Assembly: GCA_030248295.1 (NCBI GenBank)
Contig: JASANH010000846.1
Location: 372,001-436,000 of the forward strand
Direction of reading: 5' to 3'
Length of the DNA: 64,000 bases
Source of the DNA: Mesodorylaimus sp. YZB2_4
Lineage: Eukaryota; Nematoda; Enoplea; Dorylaimida; Dorylaimidae
How positions within the stretch are numbered: position 1 is the stretch's first letter; every line of letters starts with the position of its first letter. The translations under genes were made by a program, and so were the position numbers. Of the stretch, positions 23,574-34,313 are shown in pieces. Under the pieces are notes generated by a model. The model was not told where the DNA came from and ran no database searches. It saw nothing but the letters and a program-made list of their open reading frames with translations.

Positions 23574-24330
23574 TTATTTCTAGAAAAAACTGTTATCAGA
23601 CAACAAAAAAGTTAGCCCAGCCACCCTACTATAACCAAATGCGAGGCAAACGAGGTTGGCTGGGCTCCCTCGGCGGCACATGCTTAAGTGGGTTATACTT
23701 ATGTGGGCGTTTTTTTGTTGCCTTCAGGGCGAGGCTCACAATCGTTTTTCCACACTCACCCACAACGTATGTCTCTGTGATGTACTTGGTGCATCGTGGA
23801 GTCGTGGGGTCGACTCCCTGCGGGATTTTATCCTGTTTTTCACCAAAGGCTAGTACCCACATGAATACACTTATTCGTATTTTGGAGTAAGTACAAAAGT
23901 TTGGAGTTTCGGAATACGATCCCCTTCTGTTACCTCGAACTCACTTGGGGAACAGTGAGGACTTGCTGCATTAAGGTTGCATCTGCCTTGACAGCACGAG
24001 GACTGCATGTGTAGCACCTACTTAGTGACACTAAAACAGGAAATTCAGCTTCTGTGGAGCCAGCATGCTAATAGCTTTGGCCGTACAACCTTCAGCACTA
24101 GAACGACCATCGGCCCTTGTGTTTCCATCTTCTATTGTCTGAATGAATTGGCTGAGGTGGGGGACGCCCTGTTACACTTTTGTAGTGACAGTAGCAATTC
24201 TATTTGATCACAATTTTCCTACAGACGCCGCCGAGGGAGCCCAGCCAACCTCGTTTGACTCGCATTTGGTTAGAGTAGGGTGGCTGGGCTAACTTTTTTG
24301 TTGTCTGATAACAGATTTTTTTAGAAATAA
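23574..24330. mobile_element. TIR element family B, complete copy
   Basis: The 104-bp ends (23574-23677 and 24227-24330) are inverted copies at about 95 percent identity. Each contains, in its orientation, TGTTATCAGACAACAAAAAA, 'GTTAGCCCAGCCACC' and 'GGTTGGCTGGGCTCCCTCGG'. The roughly 550-bp interior has no transposase. It does share phrases with the copy at 62551-63120, such as GGGATTTTATCCTG against GGATTTTATCCTTT, and CTTATTCGTA in both. It is a non-autonomous (MITE-like) DNA element; the ends read TTATTTCTA...TAGAAATAA. Confidence 0.85.
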
Positions 24331-24497
24331 TAGTACTTTTCCGCACCTACATTTGGGCTAGGAATTCAGAATAGATGAACAAAATTCGTCGTCTGGTCCC
24401 TCCTGAGCTGACGCAAATTTCGTACAAAGAAGGTTCGCACGTATTGCTCCGTCACTGTAGCCTACCGCGCATAAATTCCAGAGTGGCTGGGCTAAAC

Positions 24498-24550
24498 AGC
24501 AAACTACTGTAATGCGGCTGTTGACACAGGCGCATTACAGTAGTTTGCTA
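24498..24550. repeat. Perfect-arm hairpin
   Basis: 'AGCAAACTACTGTAATGCG' is followed, after a spacer of about 14 bases, by its inverse 'CGCATTACAGTAGTTTGCT'. It sits directly after a fragment of a family-B end, so it is probably part of another small mobile element. Confidence 0.7.
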
Positions 24551-25894
24551 CACTTTTTTCACACTTTTAAAAGGGGGTTTTCACACTTTTAAAAAGCGTT
24601 CCATTGCCGGTTGTGCTGTTGCCGTAATGTGCCGGTTGTGCCAGCAAAAAAAAAGTAACATTCGAGTTATTTTCTGGTGGCAAACGGGCTCAATTTCCGC
24701 AACAAATATTCTTTACTACAGATAGCGCGTGAATTTTTCAAAAACTGGACTTAGAAATCAGAACAATAGAAAACAACCCAACTACTAATTCACCAAACTA
24801 AAGGAAAAAGTTCGACCAATCTTAACAGAAAAGAACACTCGTCTCGTTTAGTACTTAATTCAAAGGAAGGGTAACTACGGCTAACGGAAACAGCGCGCGC
24901 CGCACGGCTCATAAAAATATTCCGCCTGCTGGTGGTACGCCTTAAAATTCAGTTTTTGGAGCTCAAAAAATTAATTAGCTCGAATCTTGAAATCACACCC
25001 TCAAAAGAATACTTCGCGCCATGAGAGCTTTCAGAAAAACCAACTCTTTTGTCCGTGGCTTTAGTGGTTATTGCTGTGGACAGGACTTAAGTACTTCGTC
25101 GTCGTCGTCGTCGTCTTCCGTCGTCATCTCTGGAACAGCAAAACGTGCATTTTGGGTCTCGAGAACGGCTGAGCCGTTTCCAACAAAATTTTGCACGATT
25201 ATTGGGCATGGCAAACATAGCTCATCCCCAAAATTTTGTGCATTTTTGTTGATTTGTTGTCGAGTTGTGAACGATCAAAATTGCCCGCTTAACATTGCGC
25301 GTCTGTGTGGCTGGGCTAAACAGGCAGCTACCGCGCCTGTTGATGACGTTACAAAAAACTTGTGTTTTTTTAAGAAAGAACTTTTTCTAATCTTTAAGAC
25401 CAGCGCAGACGATAGAGACGTCAGGCACTCTGCACGCAGAACGCATACATAATCTGTCCCTGACAGGCATTTTTTCGATTTCAAGTATTGAGATCATTGA
25501 AAGTGGAGTTGGGTATTAATAATTGAGGAGAGGGGCTGATCCCGCGTCAATTTGAGGTGGCGCGCCTAATCATAGGCCATGCTTAGTATAGTGATAAGCC
25601 CGCTCGTATGTGTGTATCCTAAACTAGTTCGCTTTTCCTGACTTTTATGCGACGGGGCTTAGGCATTGACCGAGGAGCTGGAAATAACGCCAATGCGCGA
25701 CTCGCTGATGGACGGGATCGCCAATCGGAATGGCGGCGTTGCTGGTGGTGATCGCCTTGATCATTTTGGCCAGTGTCATAGCGGCTGCGTTGACGTCCGG
25801 CTGTGGAAATGCACTCAAGAAATGCACTCACGTCGAGAAGTTTTTCTCAGTAAAACGTGCGAAAGGTCTACCTATCCGCTAGTAAGCTACTAAT

Positions 25895-25960
25895 TACCTA
25901 TCACGGAGGTCGGTTTTGAACGGCTGTAAACCTTCGCTGATCTTGCATACCAGGGGCCCA
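25895..25960 (+). repeat. SINE family A scrap
   Basis: Contains 'ATCACGGAGGTCGGTTTT' and 'TGTAAACCTTCGCTGA', the junction after the B-box in the longer copies. The tRNA-like head is missing. Confidence 0.5.
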
Positions 25961-26321
25961 GTTTCACAGGCACTGGCAAGTCTTACAAGCGCCACAAGCG
26001 TTTAGGTTATTTTACAGTTATCCGCGTTTCACCGAGAACAAACTCACAAGTCAGAAAAGCAAGCGTGAGAGAAGCCTGGTTACAAGAAGCCTGTGGGCCG
26101 TCCAGGACAAACACGTTGCAAGTATAGAGAACTACGGGCAATAAGTCACAAGCCTGACGAACGAGCGTTTCACCACGACTTTTCCGGCCCTTGTAAAAAA
26201 AAGCGGACTTGTATAGAGTGACTTGTGGAAGATGAGGGCAGAACTTGTAAACTTGTAAATGAGCCCAAATTCAGAAGGCAGCAGCGCATCGATTTTTCGG
26301 AAGGTGAGGGGGCAAGGTGTT

Positions 26322-26444
26322 TGAACGACACTGCGTGCGCCAACTTCTTCCGCGTGTGAGTGGCCGTAAAACGATTTTGTGATCGACGAGGGGAAACAAC
26401 TGCGCAGTGGTCTCACCTGTCGTATAAGTATCGATGCAGATGCA
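26322..26444 (-). pseudogene. Duplicated fragment of the USP48-like gene (exon 5/intron/exon 6)
   Basis: These 123 bases match 22236-22358 with five substitutions and no gaps. The copy includes the 3' end of USP exon 5, the whole intervening 51-bp intron and the 5' end of exon 6, so it arose by DNA duplication rather than through mRNA. It contains no catalytic residue and is flanked by unrelated low-complexity sequence. Confidence 0.85.
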
Positions 26445-27362
26445 TTTGTAAAAAAAGCGTTAGGCTCCTTTAGCATGGTAGACAAATTCTGGTTCGCCAC
26501 CATAATCATTGACCTGCCAAAAGACGGAAGGAAACGAATCCACCACAAAAACAAAGGGGAAATAAATGAAAACCAGCAATGCTGCAAGTCCTACGAGTCT
26601 CGTTCTGACTCGTAGAAACTTCTACGCAAGTTACGAGTCTCCACCCACTTTTTCTGAGAGCTTGTAAGTTTATGAAACCGAACTGCTCGTATTCGTGCTA
26701 GTGCTCCCGTGACAAGTCTTGTAACTCTAGGAGCTGTCAATGGATCATTCACTTTGGTGAAACGGGAGTCGCTTGTGGACTCGTAACTTGTGAGCTTGTG
26801 ACTTGTTTTGCTAGTAACTTGGTTGCCCAAGTCGTAGTTAGAACAGAAGATACCGTTAGGAGGAAGACGCCAAGCTGGTACAGTAGATCAGGAGCGGTCC
26901 TCGAACACAGCTGGAAAGGTCGAAGACCTCCGCCGATTATCAACCCATGTCGCTGGTACTGATACGCGATGCTCTTCGAAGGTTCTCGTTGTGGGAAGCC
27001 TTCGCACAATGCGCCAAACGCGTAATGCAAGGGGATGTAAATAGAAACTGCCAAGTTTCGAATGGAATTTTCCGATACCGAAAGCCCTAACTCAGCGACG
27101 CCTCTCAATGACAAATGATGAATGACTACCGAGTAAAAACCAGAATTCCAGCCGATGAAGAGCAGCCACTGCACTGGGGGGGGGAACCATACAAAACAGC
27201 ATTGCGAGGCTAAAACTTTTACAAACTTCGATGTACTGTATGTACCGACAGTCAGGGCGGCTATACCCATATCCAAAGACATGTTTCATGATTCTCCTTT
27301 CTCCGTTTAGTCTCTACTTCTTTTTCTTTCCAGCTCCCCATTCTCTAATCGCAATTTGGACG
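26445..27362 (-). other. Low-complexity region and an open frame of unknown status
   Basis: A minus-strand frame from 27282 to 26752 encodes 177 residues with three hydrophobic segments (around 'VQWLLFIGWNSGFYSVV', 'VSIYIPLHYAFGAL' and 'YQLGVFLLTVSSVL'). It ends in a Ser/Thr/Gln stretch made from ACAAG-type repeat words. It might be the remnant of a membrane-protein gene. A 10-C/G homopolymer inside it (near 27177) makes the frame itself uncertain. Confidence 0.25.
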
Positions 27363-28739
27363 ATGCTGTACTTTCTTCAGGTGGCTGCAGCGCTTACTAT
27401 GTTCTACAGCGGAAATGTGGGCAGTTACGCCCTCGTGACTGTTGACCAGAAAGTGTCTTGTCGAGGCGGCCAGGCAGTCTCCGACATTTACTGGGTCGAA
27501 GAATCACCAAATTACAACACCTACTTCATTGCCTGCGAGAACATAACCGACAGCTGCCACGAGGTAAGTCATGTCTAAATAGTCGATTCAGTCTATATTT
27601 ATAAAACAGGGGTCTGATACAGTTCATAGTTGAAAATCAGGGCTATAGTTTGCACCGCCCAGTCACCTATTAACGTTACTGCATATTTTCCGTGCGACCC
27701 ACGCGTAAATCATAAATCGCCGATCAATGTACTTGTGTTCTATTCCCTCCTGGGGCTTTTTAAAAAACTCTGGATAAAAGCCCAGTCCTACTGTATGTCT
27801 GAACATGAGGGTGCCAAGTCAAACACAATTTGAGATTTTTCTTCTAGTTTCACATCATTCTCAATTTTATGTGCATATATATATATATGGATACGTATGA
27901 GTATACTTATCTTATTTGTATAAATATGTATGTACATATACAGTAAAAGTTATGCCGACCATACCTCTTCAGCAAATCCTTGAGGTAACAGTGCTCTCCA
28001 CATCTGTCGTTTCAGAAATGCCAGTATTCGGCGGCTTGCGAGCCAAGCCAACACGGCCGTGGCTGCTATACGTCAGAGGTGTCAAGATCATGTACGACAA
28101 TGCACAGCAATCGCAGAAGTAAGTTCAGTTTAGTTCTCGTTGACTCGCACTAAAACGCGTTCTCTTAGAATGCTATATTTGTGTTGTAATTCGTCGAACA
28201 CAGAATCGAGGGAGTGCCAGGGAAAATCTGAGGAATTGAGTGGGAAAAAGAAACCAGATGTCAATCGACTAACTTCATTCAGAGTGGCCAAGAGTAACTC
28301 GTTGGAAGAGGGAAGCCGGTTGGTGCATTTTTGCTTGCTGCCGTCTTTGAGATGATTTTGATTCCGTCATTTTTCGGTCCACTGAACCTTTTTGTGGAAA
28401 CGTGCTACATCGATCAATCAAATATGACCCTTTGCCCTCTTGGGGCCATGCACTCCCACATGAGCATCGATCCAGCTTTGGCCAGGTTAGCAGGTCTCGC
28501 AGGTCTCGCAGGTCTTTCGGGCCTCGCCTTTATTAAACGCCGAACCCCTTCAGGCCCGGCTCCAGCTCCGCAACCATCATGTAAGTTATTGGCCGAAATT
28601 CGCAAGCTTTTTAAAAGACATCATGTTTTCAGGCATCCCAGCAGGCAGTCCAATGCCTGATGGTTGTGATTTGGTAACTTATGAACAATGCTGTGCGAAA
28701 TCATGCAACGGCGCCACTAATACATGTAACGCATCATAG
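27363..28739 (+). CDS. Secreted Cys-rich protein, family not recognised
   Basis: Four exons (27363-27563, 28016-28118, 28554-28580, 28633-28739) give 145 residues with consistent phases. Residues 1-17 (MLYFLQVAAALTMFYSG) look like a signal peptide. The mature part has Cys in 'VSCRGG', 'IACEN', 'SCHEKCQYSAACEPS', 'GRGCYTSEVSRSCTT', then a Pro-rich linker (SPAPAPQPS) encoded mainly by a 27-base microexon, and 'CIPAGSPMPDGC...YEQCCAKSCNGATNTCNAS'. The total is fourteen cysteines, which suggests several disulphides. It may be two small Cys-rich modules separated by a linker. The product is presumably exported; its function is unknown. Confidence 0.6.
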
Positions 28740-30164
28740 GTGTTTGAGATCGGTGCCGTCTTTGAATAGCGCACGAAATGTCAGCAATGCGAGCTCGACT
28801 GATGAGTTCTGTCATGGGTGTTGTTTGTTTGCGAGTGTGCGACAGCTCTTCTTCGCCGTCGTACTGGCGGTTTCAGGCTGATCTTACAAGCGAGCGGTCC
28901 ACAGACACATTGTACACAGCATGTCTTTACTAGCCCAAGCCTGGAAGAAAGGGTTATTCCTGCAGAGTATCGATCACTAAGACCCCGACTCCTCAACAAA
29001 CCCCTCAGGCGTGTTTGTCGCGCCTCCCCAAGGGTGCCTGCAACTGCTCTGTGCAAGGATACACTAGCCTGGCTGCTGGTCGAATGCACCCGGTCCTAAG
29101 ATGCCTACGCTGGCGAACAGTTCCACTGTCGATGGAGAAGTAAAGACACCAGAGGATCCTTTACGGAGCACGACAACGCACGACGATGTCTCAACAGTCC
29201 TAGATCTTACCCATAGCCAAATCCGCAGACAAACCAAGTACCTGCCCTGGAGTCAACGCCTGAACTTTTTCAGTATGAACCAAACGAAACGACGACCGCA
29301 GGACCTTTGAGAGTATGCTGATCGAAGTCTCTGGCTGGCGCCTGGCTCACCCCACAGTTCTGCCAGTGGGATGGACCACATGGCGAGATTCGTGCCATCG
29401 ATCCATCGATCGATATCGACAAATATCGACATACATTGCCTTGATCGGGGCATTACCCCGGGAACTGGCTGGCTGGCATCGCAGCAACTTAAGTCAGTCT
29501 TGCAGTACCCCAAGCAGAGAGCCCGGGAAGAGCAGGAGAGCAGGCAAGCAGAACCCCCATCCCCCCCCTCCAGCAGGCATTCCTTAGCAGCGAGAACAGC
29601 CCTTTCTCCTACGACACAGCCTCTTAGCTGTCCTTAGCCATAGAGCACAGGTAGCTGGTTGGACTCAACCGTGCGGGTGGCCGCTTAGAGCAGTAGCCCT
29701 GGTCTCCACCATTCGTGGTCTGAGCAAACTCGTTGGCATCCACCTGTGAGCGTATTATTCCTGTAGTATCGTGTCTTTTCAGGAATAAAATACAAACTAA
29801 TCTACTGCGTATTTGCTGTCGTAGGCGCAAGGCCATTGGCAGTAGTAGGCGCAGCCACATCGCATAGCCTATAACATTACTTGTGTTTTGAGATTCTTCC
29901 TTTTCCCGTCGGTGATCTGGTGTGCGAGTGAGAACGAAAGCGAACGAACTAGAGACTAAATAGATCCTTCCCACAAATCCTTTCCATTGGTTTGGCCCGT
30001 GACGCTTTGTGGACCGCTCGGGCGTTAAGTCTGTCCTTGTAGCATCAATAGGTCGTCCAATTTGTCTCTTTCCGCCCGGTTTCTTAGCACGATCTAGCTA
30101 CTTGAAGTGTTGTGTGTTCAACTTGCCCACACAGCAGTAACTGATACGCACATAAATAAAAAGA
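28740..30164. other. 1.4 kb intergenic
   Basis: No gene recognised. Frames such as 28818-29099 and 29371-29637 lack motifs and have no splice partners. Confidence 0.4.
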
Positions 30165-30475
30165 TGCAATACTGGGTTCAATTCCCGGTGATGGAGGTCG
30201 GTTTACGAACCATAAACCTTCACTGACTGTGGTGGCTTATCCTCACACCTGGAGATGCTCCACGTGGAGAACGGAAGCTAAACGAGTCGGCAGTCCAGCA
30301 CGGGCAGGATTCGCTGTCCATCCGCAATTTTCTGAGGAAGTTGATGTCCAGTCCAGGATGCCCTCGAGTGCTCCTGGCGGAGACACGCAGAGGGCCGCTG
30401 CTGCGTGAGCTGGTCCCGTACAGCCTTGCGTATAAGGTCTGACTACTGGACGGCTTTAGGCAAAACTGGCTGCTC
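30165..30475 (+). repeat. SINE family A, head-truncated copy
   Basis: Starts within the tRNA-like head at the B-box 'GGGTTCAATTCCCGGTGATG' and continues with 'GAGGTCGGTTTACGAACCATAAACC'-type sequence. It keeps the body marker 'GTCCAGTCCAGGATGCCCTCG' and 'GGAGACACGCAGAGGGCC' to the 3' end. Confidence 0.75.
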
Positions 30476-30629
30476 AACAAAAGAGTGTGGTATCATTCAT
30501 TTTATTCAATGACCTCCAGAACCTCTGGATTCCTGAATAGCATATTGACTCAATGCCTGCTGATCTAACAAATGCGACCAACTATATGATGCGGAACAAT
30601 TCTGACACGTCGAATTCCAGAAAGTGAGT

Positions 30630-31569
30630 ATGATGGCGACATATTACAATGGAGTGCGCCAACTCATTCTTCTGCAGTTGATGTTCTTATCTGTGGCTAC
30701 AACTCGGGTTCGAGGCCAGACTATAATAAATAGGCCGCTTCCTATGGATTGGCCAGTCAGCGAGCTCTACGCAATAGCTTACAATATCAGCCTTACAGCA
30801 GACGGCATGTGCTCCCATAGAGAGCGGTGTAGCATGAGCTGCCCGCAGCCTACTGCTAGGTCCGCTCAGAAGGGGGGACCGCAGCCAGTTTTTTCTCAAA
30901 AATTTTGTGGATTGGGCTCAGCGACGCCCCATTCCCTTCAGGGGACTTCTAATCTGTTTTGCCCCCAGCCAGCCAGCAGGCATGCTATGATTAGCGAGGC
31001 TGTGAGACTACCAACTCTTGCGGCAGGCTCCCTCTGACGTCCCCACTTATTGTAGAGCACCTTCGCCAAGGGTTTTCTGTGCCAGCACGCGTCCTAGGAT
31101 GATACTTGCCAAGAAGGGGTCCTCCTGCGGACTGGTGCTCGAGCAGCGAGACCTCCAGTAGGCGTAGAAGGCCAGCGACGGACTTTCTAAATCTTTATCG
31201 GAGACTGGTTCCCTCCATGATCGTGAGTGCGGGCGAGCTTACTAAGCTGTAGTCCTAAGCTGGAACAGCCCTGCTACGTCTCGGTCAGGGGTGCTGGCCC
31301 AAGCAATGCGGGGCCAATCGTAAGCCACATTGCAATTGCGAGTATCCGCAAAGACTGCAGTACGACTACGAGATCTTTTTCGTTTTCCTTCATGCTTGCG
31401 TTGGAGCTATGCTTCATCGTGCATAGCAATTATTGTAGCAATTTTTCCATCAGCTTTAAACTTCAACTGTTTTCCAGTGACATTCGAGGATGCATTTTCT
31501 GAAAACTATCTGAGGTCGCATTGCAAATACTGCAGCTCGGTGGATATTGGTGGGTCGACCGTTTACTGA
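30630..31569 (+). CDS. Possible secreted-protein gene disrupted or extended by a SINE (model incomplete)
   Basis: An ATG at 30630 opens a frame with a good signal peptide (LILLQLMFLSVATTRVRGQ) and an N-glycosylation site (NIS). The same frame then runs into sequence at 30940-31100 that is an inverted fragment of SINE family A, so its C-terminus (stop about 31035) is repeat-derived. A possible last exon from 31481 to 31569 ('TFEDAFSENYLRSHCKYC') has a clean acceptor, but I could not match its phase to a donor in the first exon. It is either a gene with missed middle exons or one damaged by the insertion. Confidence 0.3.
30940..31100 (-). repeat. SINE family A, tail fragment
   Basis: On the plus strand it shows 'CCAGCCAGCAGGCATGCTATG', 'AGCGAGGCTGTGAG' and 'GCAGGCTCCCTCTGACGTC'. 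This is the inverse of the tail (CTCGCTTATCATCATGACTGCTGGCC type) of the full copies. Confidence 0.6.
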
Positions 31570-32072
31570 ACTGAGGTGACATACTTTGCCATGCATAAAA
31601 TTATTACAACAAATTGACGTAAATATGGCTCAGACGGCGACTTGAAAACAGCATGAAGCTGTAGTCGAAAGAAAAAAGCCAACTTAGTGAGGTGACCCAA
31701 AAAATCATGTGGTGGTCCACCTCAATTTTTTTCGTCAGAACTCGATCGAAAATCCTGCAGCGATTACTTCTTTAGGGTATAGCAGGAAATACTAGTATTC
31801 CGTCGTTGGAAAACAAAGCTTGACTGGTAGTTTCAACTCGTAATCTTCTAGCGCATGTTTGTTTTAAACAATTCCAGGAATTTCGAAGATAAATATGACG
31901 CTCGCTTGGCGAATAACAATATTTGAAAACGAACTTAAATGAAACCAAACCTTGCCCATCGGCTGCATTGTAATCGGATAGCAATCAAAAGAATAAAAAA
32001 ATGAATAATCATCAAGTTTTTCCTTCAACTTTTCGAATCATTCGAATGGACATCGCTCATCTTGATATCGAT
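31570..32072. other. Spacer
   Basis: Nothing recognised. Probably includes the 3'UTR of the ZHP-3-like gene. Confidence 0.4.
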
Positions 32073-33699
32073 TTACAGGCCTTTTCTCTAAATCAATCGG
32101 ACAGGGATGTAGTAGATCCCAAAAATCTACGGCAATTAACTTACGAATGAGGCCGCTATGTTACTCAAATTCAGCAAAGAATCGTGACCACGAATTCCTG
32201 AACGGGTCATGTTATGGACGCCCAATGTCATCGCCGACATCTCGTTTCGACGAGCAGAATGAAATGCGCCACTAGTTCTTACATTTGATCTAGAAAAATT
32301 ATAAATCAAGTTTTTATCGAACGGTCCAACGACGAAGCTTACCGACTCGATATACTCCCATTATTCAATTCATCGTATTCCATTCCAGGCTGCAACATCG
32401 ATGAATCCAACAAAGGCGTGTTAATTGATGGCGTGTGACGATAGTCAGATATTTGGCCACTTCGGAAATTCGCTGCCTAAATGTAAACCAAGTCAAAAGC
32501 ATTTCAGTTCTGTAATATATATGATATGTTAGGAGATAAATATCACACCTCAGCTCCAATCGGTAAGCTGGACCCAGATCCCGTGCTCGCGCATGTGCCA
32601 GTGGACGACACGGTCAGAAGATTGCCTGTAAATTCAAATAAAAATCTACATCGCATATAATCGCGAACCAATATTTTTGCTTACCCGCCAATCTTCCCGC
32701 TCCAAATCCTTGCAGCGTCACGCTAAAAGGAGCGAGAAAGATGTCATTAGAGCTCGGAGGAAGACTGAATTTCTTACCGTGGCGTCTGCAAAGTAGATGG
32801 CTGCATCACCTTCTGCTTCAATGGCGCCATTTGAGCCTTCAGTTTTTGGTTTTCCCTAAAAGAGACGCTCAGAACGACATGCTCAAAAAGAGATAGCTTA
32901 CAACAATCATGATGGCTTTTCTCTTTCAGGTGTAGCTTACCTTTCAAGACATTTTTGTTTCTTCTCGCTGTTCGCCAGGCGCTCCTGTATTCCGCGAGCT
33001 CTCTTAATCTAAGCGTCAATCAAAACAGTGAAGAACACGCAACTCATACTGTGAGTAAAGCATACTTGATGATACAGAAACTGAAAATATCGACCTCGAT
33101 GCATCGTTTGAAAGCCGAGTGTTTGCAACAGTTGACGATGATGCTGTTTCACGAGTGTTATCGGGTCCATAAACAGGCCTTGCATCGAGGAATTCAGCTG
33201 CAAGTAGACCCATCTTATATGTGGCTGTTCACTTATTCTTCGGAAGTAAGCCTGAATCTCTGGGCGGCTAGTGATTTGGCCGCACTGTAAGACTAATGCA
33301 GATGGCTCCTTACCTTGCCGATTTCCATGAATTTGCACGTTCTGTTACAAACGGAGCAGTGATCGCCAACTAAAACGGGCAGCTACAATAAGTACAGTAC
33401 ACTGGGTCACCAGAATCATGGTGAACTCTTTTCTACCACATTCTTAGGGACCGTCAAATACGCCGTCGTTCGCCAGTGGGGTGGGGGCTGGGGTGAAAAA
33501 ACGACTTTGTACGACCGGGGGGGGGGGGGAAGCTAAAAATACTAGCTCACTCGCATACAACCTTGTGATTGTATGCACCCTTACCTGCTCGTTCCCGACA
33601 GCGCATGCAGACAATATGGCCGCATGTCGTCAAGGCAAATTTTCGGAGCGTACTCTGATCAGGCAAAATATTGCACGCATTACAATGTACGAAATCCAT
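32073..33699 (-). CDS. ZHP-3/RNF212-like RING-finger meiotic SUMO/ubiquitin ligase
   Basis: Ten small exons on the minus strand (33699-33585, 33369-33314, 33251-33066, 33008-32941, 32855-32778, 32722-32685, 32625-32549, 32476-32343, 32289-32145, 32087-32073) give 303 residues with every phase matching. The N-terminus MDFVHCNACNILP begins a C3HC3D/C4-type RING: C-x2-C, then 'TTCGHIVCMRC' and 'HCSVCNRTC'. 'KFMEIGKAYF' and a helical region ('LVKQHHRQLLQTLGFQTMHRGR') follow, then a coiled coil ('ARGIQERLANSEKK', 'RENQKLKAQM') and a Ser/Thr-rich tail. This is the layout of Zip3/ZHP-3/RNF212 proteins, which mark meiotic crossover sites along the synaptonemal complex and act as SUMO or ubiquitin E3 ligases. 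The first exon starts 614 bp from the oppositely oriented RB1CC1 start, so the two may share a promoter region. Confidence 0.82.
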
Positions 33700-34313
33700 A
33701 GTGATCGCAAATTCTAAAATGCTTTAGACGACTTCTTGCAAGCTTCGTTCCGATCAAGGCAATCGATAAATTTAATTCAAACAATGAAGCGGCGCGCCGA
33801 GTTTTGGCGGGAACGATTTTGGTGATCTAGCGTAAAGTAGGTAAAATTGAGTTTTGAATAAAGGATCTTTGCTCCTCTTAGATAAGTTATATCGAGTAAA
33901 ACATTTTTTAAATTTGTTTTCCCCATTGATTCATTGGTAAAATAAAAAAGCGAACACACGAATATGATTCATTAAGAACTTTATAGATTCACGTGACGCA
34001 CCTGTTGCAACGAACCTGAATTTTAATTGTACACATGTGCAAGTTTTGGCAACGGGACAAACGGGCGTGCATGCATGGGCGCCACCGCCAGCTCGTTATC
34101 TTCTTGGCGAAGCTGTGTAATTCGATTGATTTTCTTTTCTTTGGAATCGACATGAAGCACATGTTTTTTAAACATAAAATGCGCAACGTCTGATGTAACT
34201 TCGATTTACCGGTGTAACCATTTGTATGTTTTTTAAAATATCGACTAAAAAGTGGCCTGGTTTCCACTTGATTTTCCAAGTGATCAATTGTCCCAAGTCA
34301 CTGAAGCAAGAAA
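33700..34313. promoter_or_regulatory. Head-to-head intergenic region (ZHP-3-like / RB1CC1)
   Basis: These 614 bp separate two divergently transcribed start codons. The region is A/T-rich with no TATA box I would defend. A bidirectional promoter is an inference from the arrangement only. Part of it will be 5'UTR. Confidence 0.4.

Larger units (their letters stand above)
24331..26321. other. 2 kb of repeat relics
   Basis: Contains a hairpin (24498-24550), two short fragments of family-B terminal sequence ('GTGGCTGGGCTAAACAG' near 24483 and 25307), a GTC-rich run (25098-25120), a SINE scrap (25895-25960) and, from about 25970, a stretch repeatedly using ACAAG and CTTGT words. No gene is called. 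A minus-strand frame at 25645-25827 has even composition but no partner exons. Confidence 0.4.

Noticed and set aside
27874..27950. TA-rich tract as a regulatory element
   Set aside because: A simple TATA/GTAT microsatellite in an intron; nothing else supports a function.
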